Assembly: GCF_002002865.1 (NCBI RefSeq)
Contig: NZ_CP019508.1
Coordinates: forward strand, 3,452,501 to 3,516,500
DNA length: 64,000 bases
From: Brevundimonas sp. LM2
GTDB lineage: Bacteria > Pseudomonadota > Alphaproteobacteria > Caulobacterales > Caulobacteraceae
Direction: 5' to 3'
A model generated the notes under the pieces. It made no database searches. It had not been told where the DNA came from and saw only the letters and a list, made by a program, of their open reading frames with translations. The position numbers were made by a program, and so were the translations under genes. Within the stretch, counting starts at the first letter, position 1. The number at the start of each line of letters is the position of its first letter. This document shows, in pieces, positions 39,250 through 48,700 of this stretch.

Positions 39250-41113
39250 CGGAATCTCCCTGAAGGCCGTCGAGGATCGCCTGTTCGGCGGCGTAGGCGG
39301 TCGAGATCCGTTCGTAGGTCTCGGCCGCCCTGGCCGCGACACGCTTGTCATGGATGGCGGCCTCGACCTCCTTGAACAGCGGCAGCGCCGCCTCGGGGTC
39401 CTCGCCGAAACTGCGTCGCCCCGCCCAGGGATGAGGCGGCGCGCCCGGGCTGTCGATCCGCAGCAGCTGGTTCGGCGGAACGAGGTCGGCCCGGCTTCGG
39501 AAGGGCTTCTGGCGATCATACTGGACCTTGCGGGTTCGCAGCGGCCGATGGCCGGCGGCGAAGGTCAGCTGGACGTCATCCGGCAAGGCCCGGATCTCGC
39601 CGGGTTCGAGCAGGGGGCGCTCAACGTGAGACTGGCTGACCGAGCTGCGGCCGCCGCCGAGGCCGGCCGGGCCGCTGCGACTGGTCTTGCGCTCCAGCAC
39701 CGTGCCGGTGAGCTTCGAGACCTTGTCCTGCGTCAGGGGATCGAGCGCGCTGAAGGCGGTGTAGACATGACAGTTGTCCAGGATGGTGTTGTTGACGCCG
39801 TAGGTCTCGACGATGTCATTCAGGGATTGCGCCACGAACATGGTCTTGATCCCGTAGCCGCTCATGAGCCGCAGGGATTTCTCGAAGAAGGCCAGCCTTC
39901 CGAGCAGAGGAAACTCATCCATCAGCATCAGGAGGCGTCGCTTTTTCGGACGGCCTGCGTCGTCCCTGGTCTCGTGGGTGGTGAGCGTCTGGGCCGCCGC
40001 ATAGAAAAGCAGCCGCACCACCGGCTTCAGGGCGACGGCGTCGGCGGGCGCGACCTGGACATAGAGGGAGATCGGAGCCTCCGCGCACATCAGGTCACCG
40101 AGGGAAAAGTCCGAAGCGGACAGGGATCGCTCCAGATCCTCGCCCGCAAGCCATTTCAGATAGCTGCGCGCCGTCCCCTGCACCGATGTGCGGAACCGGT
40201 CGTGCATCGCCGCATAGCCCTTGACGGCGGTCGAGATGAAGGGATGCACCTCGGGGTCGCCGCCCGGGTCCTTCCGGTGCAGCGTCCTGACCATCACGTC
40301 GGCGGCCGCATCCAGGTCCGCCAGCAGGGCGCGGACCGTGAGGAGCGACTTGTCCGCATCGGGCGCCGTGTAGAGCACATGCAAAATCACGGCCTCCATG
40401 ATCTCGGACGCGGCCTTGTCCCAGATGGCTTCGTCGTCCCGCGCACCTCCGGGGTCGCTGAGGATGGCGACCAGCCGCTGGACCTGCGCCAGTTCCTGGG
40501 GACCGGGACGGATCTCGGCGAGCGGATTGAACCGCGCCGAAGCGGGGTCCCGCGGATTGAAGAACAGGGCATGGCTGTGAATCGAGCGCCACCCCGCCGT
40601 GACCCGCCAGAGTTCTCCCTTGGGATCGTGCGCCAGGACGCTGTCCGTCCAGCTCAACAGGGTTGGAATGACATGACCGCGTCCCTTGCCCGCGCGGGTG
40701 CCCCCGGTCACCAAGGTCGGACGGAGATCCATCGTCGCCAGAAGTCTGCCGTCCAGCCGTCCCAGAACGCACCCCGCCCCGTCGCGCAGTCCGGCGCGGG
40801 ATGCTTCTGCGAGTCCGCCCCAGCCCCTGGTCCGGCGTGGGCTCGCGCCGTCGAACAGCAGGGTCGCTCCCATCCCGGATGCCGTAACCAGAAGAAAGGC
40901 GGAGACCGGCAGGGAGAAGGCCTCGGGGTACTGGACCCCGAACGTCTGGCGCCAGAGGATGATCGACCACGGCCAATAGACTCCCACGTCGTCCGCCCGA
41001 AGGTTCGGGCCCAGCGCAGCGTGAAACGCGAACTGCCAGGCAAAACACTGGGTCGCGGCCTGAAGGCCAGCGAGGACCGCAACGGCGGTGACGACCAAAC
41101 GCATCTGAGACAT
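39236..41113 (-). CDS. traG: TraG (VirD4-like) coupling protein
   Basis: 625 residues. Two N-terminal membrane helices (about 4-24 and 72-92), Walker A TLVTGGTRAGKGRGHVIPTLL, then DPKGELWRVTAGWR and Walker B LLMLMDEFPLLG and MFVAQSLNDI. It brings the relaxase-DNA complex to the secretion channel. First gene of the traG-CopG-trbB run; its upstream region carries two copies of CAATATATTC. Confidence 0.94.
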   Translation of the reverse strand: MSQMRLVVTAVAVLAGLQAATQCFAWQFAFHAALGPNLRADDVGVYWPWSIILWRQTFGVQYPEAFSLPVSAFLLVTASGMGATLLFDGASPRRTRGWGGLAEASRAGLRDGAGCVLGRLDGRLLATMDLRPTLVTGGTRAGKGRGHVIPTLLSWTDSVLAHDPKGELWRVTAGWRSIHSHALFFNPRDPASARFNPLAEIRPGPQELAQVQRLVAILSDPGGARDDEAIWDKAASEIMEAVILHVLYTAPDADKSLLTVRALLADLDAAADVMVRTLHRKDPGGDPEVHPFISTAVKGYAAMHDRFRTSVQGTARSYLKWLAGEDLERSLSASDFSLGDLMCAEAPISLYVQVAPADAVALKPVVRLLFYAAAQTLTTHETRDDAGRPKKRRLLMLMDEFPLLGRLAFFEKSLRLMSGYGIKTMFVAQSLNDIVETYGVNNTILDNCHVYTAFSALDPLTQDKVSKLTGTVLERKTSRSGPAGLGGGRSSVSQSHVERPLLEPGEIRALPDDVQLTFAAGHRPLRTRKVQYDRQKPFRSRADLVPPNQLLRIDSPGAPPHPWAGRRSFGEDPEAALPLFKEVEAAIHDKRVAARAAETYERISTAYAAEQAILDGLQGDSDGRA

Positions 41114-41207
41114 GGAGCCGATCCCACAGGCTGACAGACGCCCAAGGGAGAGGCTCGATTCAGGCGGCTTTCTGGCGGGACGGGGCCGATCGTCCGTCGC
41201 TTTGGAT

Positions 41208-41270
41208 CAATATATTCGCCTGACGTTGCAGAACGGGCCGCGCGGCCAGCCTCAGGTCGCCAATATATTC
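41208..41270. repeat. Two CAATATATTC direct repeats upstream of traG
   Basis: Exact copies at 41208-41217 and 41261-41270, start to start 53 bases, in very GC-rich DNA between the traG start and the end of the nuclease gene. The core AATATATT is its own reverse complement. The position fits operators or an AT-rich promoter element for the traG operon. Confidence 0.55.
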
Positions 41271-41310
41271 TCGCGACCTCACCGCTGGACGGTCACGCCC
41301 GAGGAGAGGC

Positions 41311-41715
41311 TCAGTTTCCCCCCTCGCGGCCGCCGGCCGCTCGCAGCAGATCGCCCAATCCTCTTCCGTCCAGCCTGCATTGGGCGATTACGCGATCGTA
41401 GACGATGATCCGACCGCTGCGGCCGCGCACCGCCGTGCAACTCAGACGCCGACCCTGGACCAAGCGCGAGAGCCGGTCCCGATCCGCACGGCCCGTCGGG
41501 CTGTGCAGTTCAGGCGCGTCGAAGTCCGCCAAACGGACCTCGACCCAGGTCCGGGGGTCCGCGGCCTCACCGACGCACAGGCTGTCGCCATCCCCCACGT
41601 AGCGCACAAGCCCGCCGAACCCCTGTCCGGCCTGCGTGGGCAGCCGTCCCTCGCAAGGGTCGGCGCACGCGACGGCCGGAACAACCAGGACGGCGAGGGC
41701 GAGGATCCATTTCAT
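41311..41715 (-). CDS. Secreted thermonuclease-like (SNase) protein
   Basis: 134 residues from ATG 41715 with a signal peptide (ILALAVLVVPAVACA). SNase-fold pattern: VRYVGDGDSLCVG, VRLADFDAPELHSP, RDRLSRLVQGRRLSC and IIVYDRVIAQC. Most of the active-site layout is there, although the usual DxYGR is VYDR. Such small exported nucleases are common in conjugative elements near traG. The gene lies upstream of traG, and the start is 140 bases from a plus-strand operon. Confidence 0.8.
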   Translation of the reverse strand: MKWILALAVLVVPAVACADPCEGRLPTQAGQGFGGLVRYVGDGDSLCVGEAADPRTWVEVRLADFDAPELHSPTGRADRDRLSRLVQGRRLSCTAVRGRSGRIIVYDRVIAQCRLDGRGLGDLLRAAGGREGGN

Positions 41716-41810
41716 GGGCAAAGGGTGACCGGTTCGCCCGCAGACGCCAAGTCCTGCTTGTCGAGACACGGGCCCGCGGGGCGACGTCCATTCCGGGCCG
41801 TTGGGACGCG

Positions 41811-41870
41811 GGGGAAAGGAAGGGAGGCGGCGGGCGCTCCGATTGGGAGCGGACGATGGAGACCGCCGCC
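41811..41870 (+). promoter_or_regulatory. Shared ICE leader, copy 1 (before radC-like gene)
   Basis: Purine tract ggggaaaggaagggaggcgg (41811-41830), then a perfect 6-bp hairpin CGCTCC-GATTG-GGAGCG (41835-41851), then ATGGAG and ATG 41871. Four other ICE genes have the same order: purine tract, hairpin with a GATCGG-like loop, GGAG, start codon. Confidence 0.6.
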
Positions 41871-42551
41871 ATGAGACCCCTGCCCCGATCCCCGGCCGAC
41901 GTTCCGGATCCATACGCCTCAGAGCAGATCGGAGCCCTTGCGGGGCTGGACGATCCCACCCTTCTCGCGCTCCTGCTCACACGCGGCTCTTCGTGCGACG
42001 ATCCACACCAGATGGCTCGCGTACTGTTCGAGCGTTTCGGCAGTCTGGCGGCGATCGTCTCGGCGGACCTGCCAGAACTGGCCCGCGTGGGCGTCGGACC
42101 GGTCGGGCTGACCGACCTCAAGCTCATGCGGATCCTGTGCGAGCGCCTTGCGAGGTGCGAGGCCGCCCGACGGCCTGTCATCTCCTCGTGGTCGGCGCTT
42201 CTGTCCTATATCCGCATCGCCCTGGCCGAGGAGTCCCGCGAACAGTTTCGCGCCCTGTTCCTCGACCGCCGGAACCAGTTGATCCGCGATGAGATGGTCG
42301 CCTTCGGGACCGTCGATCACGCCCCGGTCTATCCCCGGGAGGTGGTTCGCCGGGCGCTCGATCTCTCGGCCTCCGCCCTCATCCTCGTGCACAACCATCC
42401 ATCCGGCGATCCCGAACCCTCGCGGGCCGATATCACCATGACCCGAACGGTCGCGGACGCCGCCAAACTCTTCGACATCCAGGTGCACGATCACCTGATC
42501 GTCGGACGCGACGGGACGGCGAGCCTGCGCACCCTGGGACCGCTCGGATGA
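41871..42551 (+). CDS. radC: RadC/JAB-domain protein
   Basis: 226 residues from ATG 41871, chosen because ATGGAG at 41856 looks like the Shine-Dalgarno element of the shared leader; starting at 41856 would add five residues. N-terminal helix-hairpin-helix (LALLLTRGSS, FGSLAAIVSADLPELARVGVG) and a C-terminal JAMM domain with LFLDRRNQLIRDE, VYPREVVRRAL and HNHPSGDPEPSRAD (metal-binding H-x-H...D). RadC-like proteins are common in ICEs and may be anti-restriction or DNA-processing factors. Stop overlaps the next ATG (ATGA). Confidence 0.9.
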   Translation: MRPLPRSPADVPDPYASEQIGALAGLDDPTLLALLLTRGSSCDDPHQMARVLFERFGSLAAIVSADLPELARVGVGPVGLTDLKLMRILCERLARCEAARRPVISSWSALLSYIRIALAEESREQFRALFLDRRNQLIRDEMVAFGTVDHAPVYPREVVRRALDLSASALILVHNHPSGDPEPSRADITMTRTVADAAKLFDIQVHDHLIVGRDGTASLRTLGPLG

Positions 42552-43501
42552 CCTTGGCCGGCATCGTCCGCACGCTCGGCGGCGACCTGTATCAGCACGG
42601 CCTTCGCGCCAACGTTCCAGCCCCTGGCCATGGGGCGCACGATCGGTCCGTATCCCTGCTGATGACCGACGGCCGGCTGGTCGTCCATTCGTTCGGCGCC
42701 GCCGACTGGCGAGAGGTCATGGATGATCTTCGGCGGCGCGGACTGATCGATGGAGACGCGCGGGTCGTCGGCGGCGGCAGCGGCGGCGCGCCGGCTCGCA
42801 ACGATGTGTCCCGGAGGCTGGCCGTCGCCCGGGACCTCTGGTCGGCCGGGCTGAGCACCGGGCCGACCGGTCTCGTCGCCCGCCATCTCGTATGCAGAGG
42901 CGTCGTCTGGTCTTCGGGGATCGGCGGCCTGCTCGAACATCCGGCGGCGCCCCTGTCCGTCTACCGTGCAGGGGGTCGTGTCAGCCGGGCGATGATGGCC
43001 CGCATCCAGTCCGTCGACGGCGCCACCACCGCCGTCGAACTGACCTATCTGAACCCGAGCGCGCGGCCGGCGACGGGGCTGCGCGTTCCACGCAAGACCG
43101 TGGGCACGGTGCCTGCGGGTTCGGCCGTGAGACTGTCTGGCGCGGCCGCCGCCATGGTGGTGGCCGAAGGGGTCGTGACGACGCTGTCGGCCATGGCCCG
43201 ATTCGGCCTTCCCGGATGGGCGCTGCTTTCGGCCGGCAATCTGGCGCGCTGGCATGCCCCGCCCGCCGCCCGGCGGGTCGTGATCGCCGGCGATCGAGGA
43301 GCCGCCGGTGAGGATGCGGCGCATCGGCTCTACCACACTCTGCGCTCGGCGGGCCTGGAGGCTTCGATCGCCCTTCCGCCCGCGCCGTGGGGGGACTGGA
43401 ACGAGGCCGGACCGTTCGGTCCAGGGAGGCAAAAGGGAGGGCGGGACGGGGCGCCGGAGACGCGGGGATCGGCCCCGCTCCCGCATGGAGAAACCCCATG
43501 A
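42548..43501 (+). CDS. TOPRIM-domain, primase-like protein (DUF7146-type)
   Basis: 317 residues. N-terminal CHC2-like part without the cysteines: VRTLGGDLYQHGLRANVPAPGHGAHDRSVSL and HSFGAADWREVMDDLRRRGL. C-terminal TOPRIM: AAMVVAEGVVTTLSAMARFG (Glu) and VVIAGDRGAAGEDAA (D-x-G type). Such proteins occur on phages and ICEs and may prime or process the transferred strand. It overlaps radC and the ParB-like gene by ATGA junctions. Confidence 0.8.
   Translation: MTLAGIVRTLGGDLYQHGLRANVPAPGHGAHDRSVSLLMTDGRLVVHSFGAADWREVMDDLRRRGLIDGDARVVGGGSGGAPARNDVSRRLAVARDLWSAGLSTGPTGLVARHLVCRGVVWSSGIGGLLEHPAAPLSVYRAGGRVSRAMMARIQSVDGATTAVELTYLNPSARPATGLRVPRKTVGTVPAGSAVRLSGAAAAMVVAEGVVTTLSAMARFGLPGWALLSAGNLARWHAPPAARRVVIAGDRGAAGEDAAHRLYHTLRSAGLEASIALPPAPWGDWNEAGPFGPGRQKGGRDGAPETRGSAPLPHGETP
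43424..43497 (+). promoter_or_regulatory. Shared ICE leader, copy 2 (before ParB-like gene)
   Basis: The purine tract (43424-43450, agggaggcaaaagggagg) and a perfect hairpin GCGGGG-ATCGG-CCCCGC (43462-43478), then ATGGAGA seven bases before ATG 43498. This copy lies wholly inside the 3' coding end of the TOPRIM gene, so the same bases serve two uses. Confidence 0.55.
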
Positions 43502-45561
43502 GCCGCATCGAAACCACCGCTCTGGCCGTCGCGCCGACGCCCTTCCAGATCACCGCCGCCCGCATCCGCAGCCTGGTGCCGCTGCGCGAGATCGATATCG
43601 CGCCGGAGAACCTCCGCTTCGGCGAGCCGCCCGACGACGACATTCCGCTTCTTGCCGAGACCCTGTTCGCGGCCGGCCAGTTGCAACCGTTGACGGTACG
43701 ACCGGCCCGGAACCGCAAGGAACGACCCAACATGGCCCTCGACGGTCGCCGGCGTCTACTCGCCCTGCACCATCTGGTCGAGGACGGCCGGATCGACGAC
43801 GGATTTCTCGTCGACGTCTTCATCGAGACCGACCCGGCCCGCCAGGCTGCGGCAGTGTTGCTGACGAACACGGCCGTCCCCGTCCACATCGCCGACATCA
43901 TCGCCGCCATCGGCCGGATGCTGAAGGGCAGGCTTGGCATCCCGGCGATGGCCCGGGCCCTCGGTTACGCCGAGGTCGATGTGAAGCGTCTGGCGGCCCT
44001 GTCGGCGCTTCCCGAAGACGCGCTCGTCGCGCTGAAATCGGGCCAGCTGAGCCTGCGACAGGCCAAGCTGCTGGCGCGCCTTCCGGACCGCGCCGAACAG
44101 GCGGAAATGGCTCGAATGGCGCGCGAGGGCCACGGCTTCCAGGACTGGCGGATCAAGGAACGCCTGGATGACGGCCGGGTCACGACGCGCGACGACCGCT
44201 GGGCGCTGGTCGGCCCCGACCGTTACGCCAAGGCCGGGGGCCGCATGGAGGTCGATCTGTTCGACGAGCTGGCGCCGGTCCTGCTCGATCCGGCCGTCCT
44301 GACCCGGACCTGGATGGAGCGGGTGCGCGAGGTCGCCCTGGCCTTCGAAGCGGAGGGGCTCGCCGTGCACGTCACGGCGGGCGACCGCCCCGAGCTTCCG
44401 GACGACCTCGAAACCCCCGGCTATGTCTACGGCGGCCAGCTGCCCGCCGCGGAGATGGCGACCTATCGCGATCTGAAGGACCGTTTTCACGGCACGGCGG
44501 ACAAGGTCGCCGAGGTTCTCTCGGCGACCGACGAGGCCCAGCCGGTAAACGGGGCCCTGACCGCCATGATCCACGCCAGACTGGCCATGGACCAAGCGGC
44601 GCTGCGCGGACGGCGGGTGACCACGCTCGTCCTCAGTCCCGCCGCCCGCACCGGGCTCGACATCGAATGCTATTCGCCGGTCGAGCCCGAACTCGAGGAT
44701 GAGTCCGTCGCTATCGAAGGCCGCGTCGAAACCCGAAACGAGATCACGCCCGTCTACGCGGCGCCGGAGGCGGACGCTCCGGAACCCGAGACCGACGGGG
44801 TCAACCACAGCCTCCATGCCGTCCGCACCGACGTCGCGACCCGGGGGCTGATCCGCGCGCTCGCCGACGATCCCGGGGCCGCTTTCACCGCGCTGATCGC
44901 CCGTCTGTTCGGGCAGGTGGCGATCCGGACCCATGGTCTGCGCTCTGGATCCGCCTTGTCCCTGACCGCATCCGCCTTCAATCCGACCGGAGGACGGGTC
45001 ATCGAGGCGCTCGACGGCGATGTTCGCCAGCGATTGGACCGGCGACGCGAAGCCTGGGAGGCGTCAGGCCAGACCGTCATCGCCTGGATCCACGGCCTCG
45101 CGCACGGTGAGAAGATGGCCCTCCTCGCCGAAGTGACGGCGCTGACGCTCGACCTTCGCGAAGAGCGGACCACCCTGATCCGACGCGCCGCCCGAGCCGA
45201 GGCCGCCGAGCTGGCCGCGCTGTGCGGCGCGGACATCACCCTGCATTGGACGCCGGACGCCGATTTCCTCAAACCGCATTCCAAGACGCTTTTGCTGGGC
45301 ATGCTGGAGGCCATGGGCGCGGACGACCCTCGGGCCGGAGCGCTCAAGAAGAGCGACCTGATCCCCTGGGTCGAGGAAAAGGCGGCCGAAAAAGTCTGGG
45401 CGCCCGCGAGCCTGTCCTGGACCGCGCCACCCGAAGGCGAGACCTGGGCCGATATCACCGACGAGGATGTCGAAGATCCGGTCCAGGATGACGCTGACGA
45501 GGGAACCGGCACCTTCGAGGTCACCCCCGCCGGGGAGGCCGCTCTGGATCACGCCGCCTGA
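43498..45561 (+). CDS. ParB-like partition/nuclease-domain protein
   Basis: 687 residues, start ATG 43498 overlapping the upstream stop. ParB N-terminal domain: LVPLREIDIAPENLRFG, LLAETLFAAGQLQPLTVRP and ALDGRRRLLALHHL, followed by a KorB/ParB-type helix-turn-helix (GIPAMARALGYAEVDVKRLAALSAL and GQLSLRQAKLLARL). The remaining 450 residues are ICE-specific and unknown, ending in an acidic tail. Proteins of this size are a marker of alphaproteobacterial ICEs and may stabilise or regulate the element. Confidence 0.88.
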   Translation: MSRIETTALAVAPTPFQITAARIRSLVPLREIDIAPENLRFGEPPDDDIPLLAETLFAAGQLQPLTVRPARNRKERPNMALDGRRRLLALHHLVEDGRIDDGFLVDVFIETDPARQAAAVLLTNTAVPVHIADIIAAIGRMLKGRLGIPAMARALGYAEVDVKRLAALSALPEDALVALKSGQLSLRQAKLLARLPDRAEQAEMARMAREGHGFQDWRIKERLDDGRVTTRDDRWALVGPDRYAKAGGRMEVDLFDELAPVLLDPAVLTRTWMERVREVALAFEAEGLAVHVTAGDRPELPDDLETPGYVYGGQLPAAEMATYRDLKDRFHGTADKVAEVLSATDEAQPVNGALTAMIHARLAMDQAALRGRRVTTLVLSPAARTGLDIECYSPVEPELEDESVAIEGRVETRNEITPVYAAPEADAPEPETDGVNHSLHAVRTDVATRGLIRALADDPGAAFTALIARLFGQVAIRTHGLRSGSALSLTASAFNPTGGRVIEALDGDVRQRLDRRREAWEASGQTVIAWIHGLAHGEKMALLAEVTALTLDLREERTTLIRRAARAEAAELAALCGADITLHWTPDADFLKPHSKTLLLGMLEAMGADDPRAGALKKSDLIPWVEEKAAEKVWAPASLSWTAPPEGETWADITDEDVEDPVQDDADEGTGTFEVTPAGEAALDHAA

Positions 45562-45581
45562 TCGTGCCGCCCTCGAACCGG

Positions 45582-45614
45582 AGCCCGCCCCGACCCCCGT
45601 CGGGGCGGGCTTTC
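45582..45614 (+). terminator. Rho-independent terminator after ParB-like gene
   Basis: A 13-bp perfect stem, AGCCCGCCCCGAC (45582-45594) with a three-base loop and its complement, followed by TTTCTC. It ends the radC-TOPRIM-parB operon 20 bases after the stop. Confidence 0.85.
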
Positions 45615-45637
45615 TCGTCGGGGTCCGCCGGCGACCG

Positions 45638-45722
45638 AAAGCCGGGAGGGAGGGAGAGCGGCGGCGAGCCTGGAGGATCGAGAGGGAGGAGCCCTCCGCT
45701 CCAGGCGTCAGGAGCCTCCGCG
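45638..45722 (+). promoter_or_regulatory. Shared ICE leader, copy 3 (before giant helicase)
   Basis: Purine tract AAAGCCGGGAGGGAGGGAG (45638-45656), an 8-bp stem GCCTGGAG (45668-45675) with CTCCAGGC (45699-45706) enclosing GGATCG and a second small hairpin GAGGG-AGGAG-CCCTC, then CAGGAG before ATG 45723. The start AAAGCCGGGAGG is shared with copy 4. Confidence 0.6.
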
Positions 45723-48700
45723 ATGACCCACGCCGCTTGCACGACCCCTTCCCTGTTCAACGCCCCGGGCCGGCCGGACCATGCCGCGAACATCCTCGCG
45801 ACCGCCCGCGCGCTCGCCGCCCAGCTTGCCCGGTCCCGTACGCTCGATCGCAGACTGGTCTCGTCGGTGATGACCACCACCTTCGGAGGGTCCGACGCCG
45901 AAGGGCTTTGGTCCTGGCGGGACGCCTATGAAGCGATAGAGGCGGCCAGCGTCCTTCATATCCGTCGGCTCGCGCCCCAGATCGGACGTCTGGAGGACGC
46001 GCCCGTAGAGATCGTGGGCCTGCTGGGCACCCTGAGCGCGCTCGGCCTGACACACAGCCGCCGCAGCGAGGCGCAGGTCGCGCTCGACCAGTTCTCCACG
46101 CCGCCGGAGCTGGCGGCCCTCGCCGTGCTCGCCGCCCGGGTAAGGCCGCAGGATCGGGTTCTGGAGCCCTCGGCCGGCACCGGCCTGATCGCCGTCATCG
46201 CCGAAGCCTGCGGCGGGACGCTGACGCTCAACGAGATCGCGGCGGGCCGAGCGGATCTGCTCGGTGGGCTTTTTCCGACGGCCACGCGATCTCGCCATGA
46301 CGGCCGCCATATCCACGACCGCATCCCGGACTCGGGCGGTTTCGACGTGGTGGTCTGCAATCCTCCGTTCTCGGACCTGGAGGCGCATCTGGTCGCCGGG
46401 TTCGCCGCCTTGGCGGACGGCGGGCGGCTAGCGGCCATCGTGCCGCTGACCGCCCTGACCGACGATCCCCTGCTGAACCGACTGGCGGCGAAGGGCTGCA
46501 TGATCGCCCGCATCGCCTTCCCCGCTCGGGCCTTCGCCAAACACGGGACCACGGTCGACACCGGACTGCTGGTCCTCGACCGAAGCGAACCGGACCCGCA
46601 TGTCGCGCCGCAGCTGAGCGCCGAGGATCTGGTGCAAGCCGCCGGGATGGTCGCCGCCTTGCCCGATCGTCGCGGCAGCCGGCCCCGCCAGAGATTTCAG
46701 GTGACCGCCGGCACCCTTGTGGCTCCGCGAGATCGATCGATCGCCCTGCCGTCCGGCCGTCTCGGGTTTCTCACCGGGGCGGCGCCTGTCGTGTATGAGA
46801 CCCGCGGCTGGACCGGCGAGGGCCGCGACGTCGGCCTCTACCAGGCGCACGCGCTGGCGCGGATCGTCCTGCAGACCGCGAGGCCGCATCCCTCCCCGCT
46901 TGTCGAGTCCGGCCCCATGGCTTCGGTGGCGCCGCCCGCGCCCACCTACCGTCCCATCCTTCCACCTGCCGTGTGCGCCGAGGGCCGTCTCTCGGACGCT
47001 CAGGCCGAGACGGTGATCTACGCCGGAGAAGCGCACGCGGGACTCCTGGCCGCCTGGTGGGCGCGCACCGAAGGCCCCCACCAGCTCGCCCTGTCGGCCG
47101 AGGACCGCGACGGGAGCTTCCAGCTGCGGCGCGGCTTCTTCCTCGGCGACGGCACCGGGTGCGGCAAGGGTCGCCAGATCGCGGCCGTGATCGCCGACAA
47201 CATGGCGCAGGGTCGAACCCGTGCGCTCTGGCTGTCCAGGAACGACGCGCTCCTGGACGATGCGCGGCGGGACTGGAGCGCCATCGGCGGGGGTGCCCAC
47301 GACATCGTGCCGCTCAACAGCTGGAAACTGGGCCAAGGCGTCCGCATGGACCGCGGCGTGATGTTCACCACCTATGCGACGCTGAGACAGCCGGCGCGCG
47401 GCGAGAAGGTCTCGCGGCTCGACCAGATCGTCGCCTGGCTGGGCGAGGACTTCGACGGCGTCATCGCCTTCGACGAGGCCCACGCCATGGCCAACGCGGC
47501 GGGTGGCGGAAAGGGCGCGCGCGGCACGCGAAAGGCGTCCCTGCAAGGCATGGCGGGCCTCGCCCTGCAGAACCGCCTGCCAAGGGCCCGCGTCCTCTAT
47601 GTTTCGGCCACCGGCGCCACGACGGCGGAGAACCTGGCCTATGCGTCGCGGCTCGGTCTCTGGGGCGGTCCTGACGCCCCATTCGTCTCCCGCGATGACT
47701 TCCTCGACGCCATGGACAAGGGCGGGGTCGCGGCCATGGAACTGGTCGCGCGCGAGCTCAAGGCTCTCGGTCTCTATGTGGCGCGCAGCCTGTCGTTCGA
47801 GGGCGTCGAATACGAGCCGCTGCGCCACGACCTGACGGAAGGCGACATCGCCATCTGGGACGCCTGGGCGGACGCCTTCCAGCTGATCCACGCCAATCTG
47901 GCCGAGGCCCTCAAGGCGACGGGCGTCAACGATGAGGAGGGCAAGGCGCGGAGCGGTCAGGCCGCCTCGGCCATTCATTCCGCATTCGAGGGTGCCAAGC
48001 TACGGTTCTTCGGTCACCTGCTGGCGGGGTTGAAGGCGCCGACCCTGACCGCCGCGATCCGCGAGGACCTGGCGCACAACCGCTCCGCCGTAGTCCAGAT
48101 CGTCTCGACCAACGAGGCCGTGATGGAGCGTCGGCTGGCGTCGATCCCGCCCGAGGAATGGAACAACCTGACGATCGACCTGACCCCGCGCGAATACGTC
48201 CTCGACTATCTGCGCGAAGCTTTTCCGATCACCCTGATGGATGCGATCGAGAGCGATGACGGAGGCGTTACCCTCGTGCCGGTAATGGTGGATGGACGTC
48301 CGGCGGTCAGTCAGGAGGCCCTGCGGCGACGCCAGGCCTTGATCGAGCGCATGGCCTGCCTTCCTGCCGTGCCGGGCGTGCTCGACGCAGTCCTCGACGC
48401 CTTCGGAACCGATGTTGTCGCCGAGATCACCGGACGGTCACGACGGATCGTGATGCGCGACGGGCGGCGTCTCGTCGAGCGGCGCGGCGCCTCGGCGGCC
48501 CGCTCGGAAACCGAAGCCTTCATGTCCGGCCGAAAGCGGGTCCTCGTCTTTTCGGACGCGGGCGGCACCGGACGCAGCTACCATGCCGACCTCTCGGTTC
48601 AGAACCAGCAGCGCCGCGTCCACTATCTCGTCGAGCCCGGCTGGAGGGCCGACGCCGCCATCCAGGGTCTCGGCCGCAGCCACCGCACCCATCAGGCCAG

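Noticed and set aside
39230..41134. 634-codon plus-strand frame opposite traG
   Set aside because: traG has all coupling-protein motifs; the opposite frame is a composition artefact.
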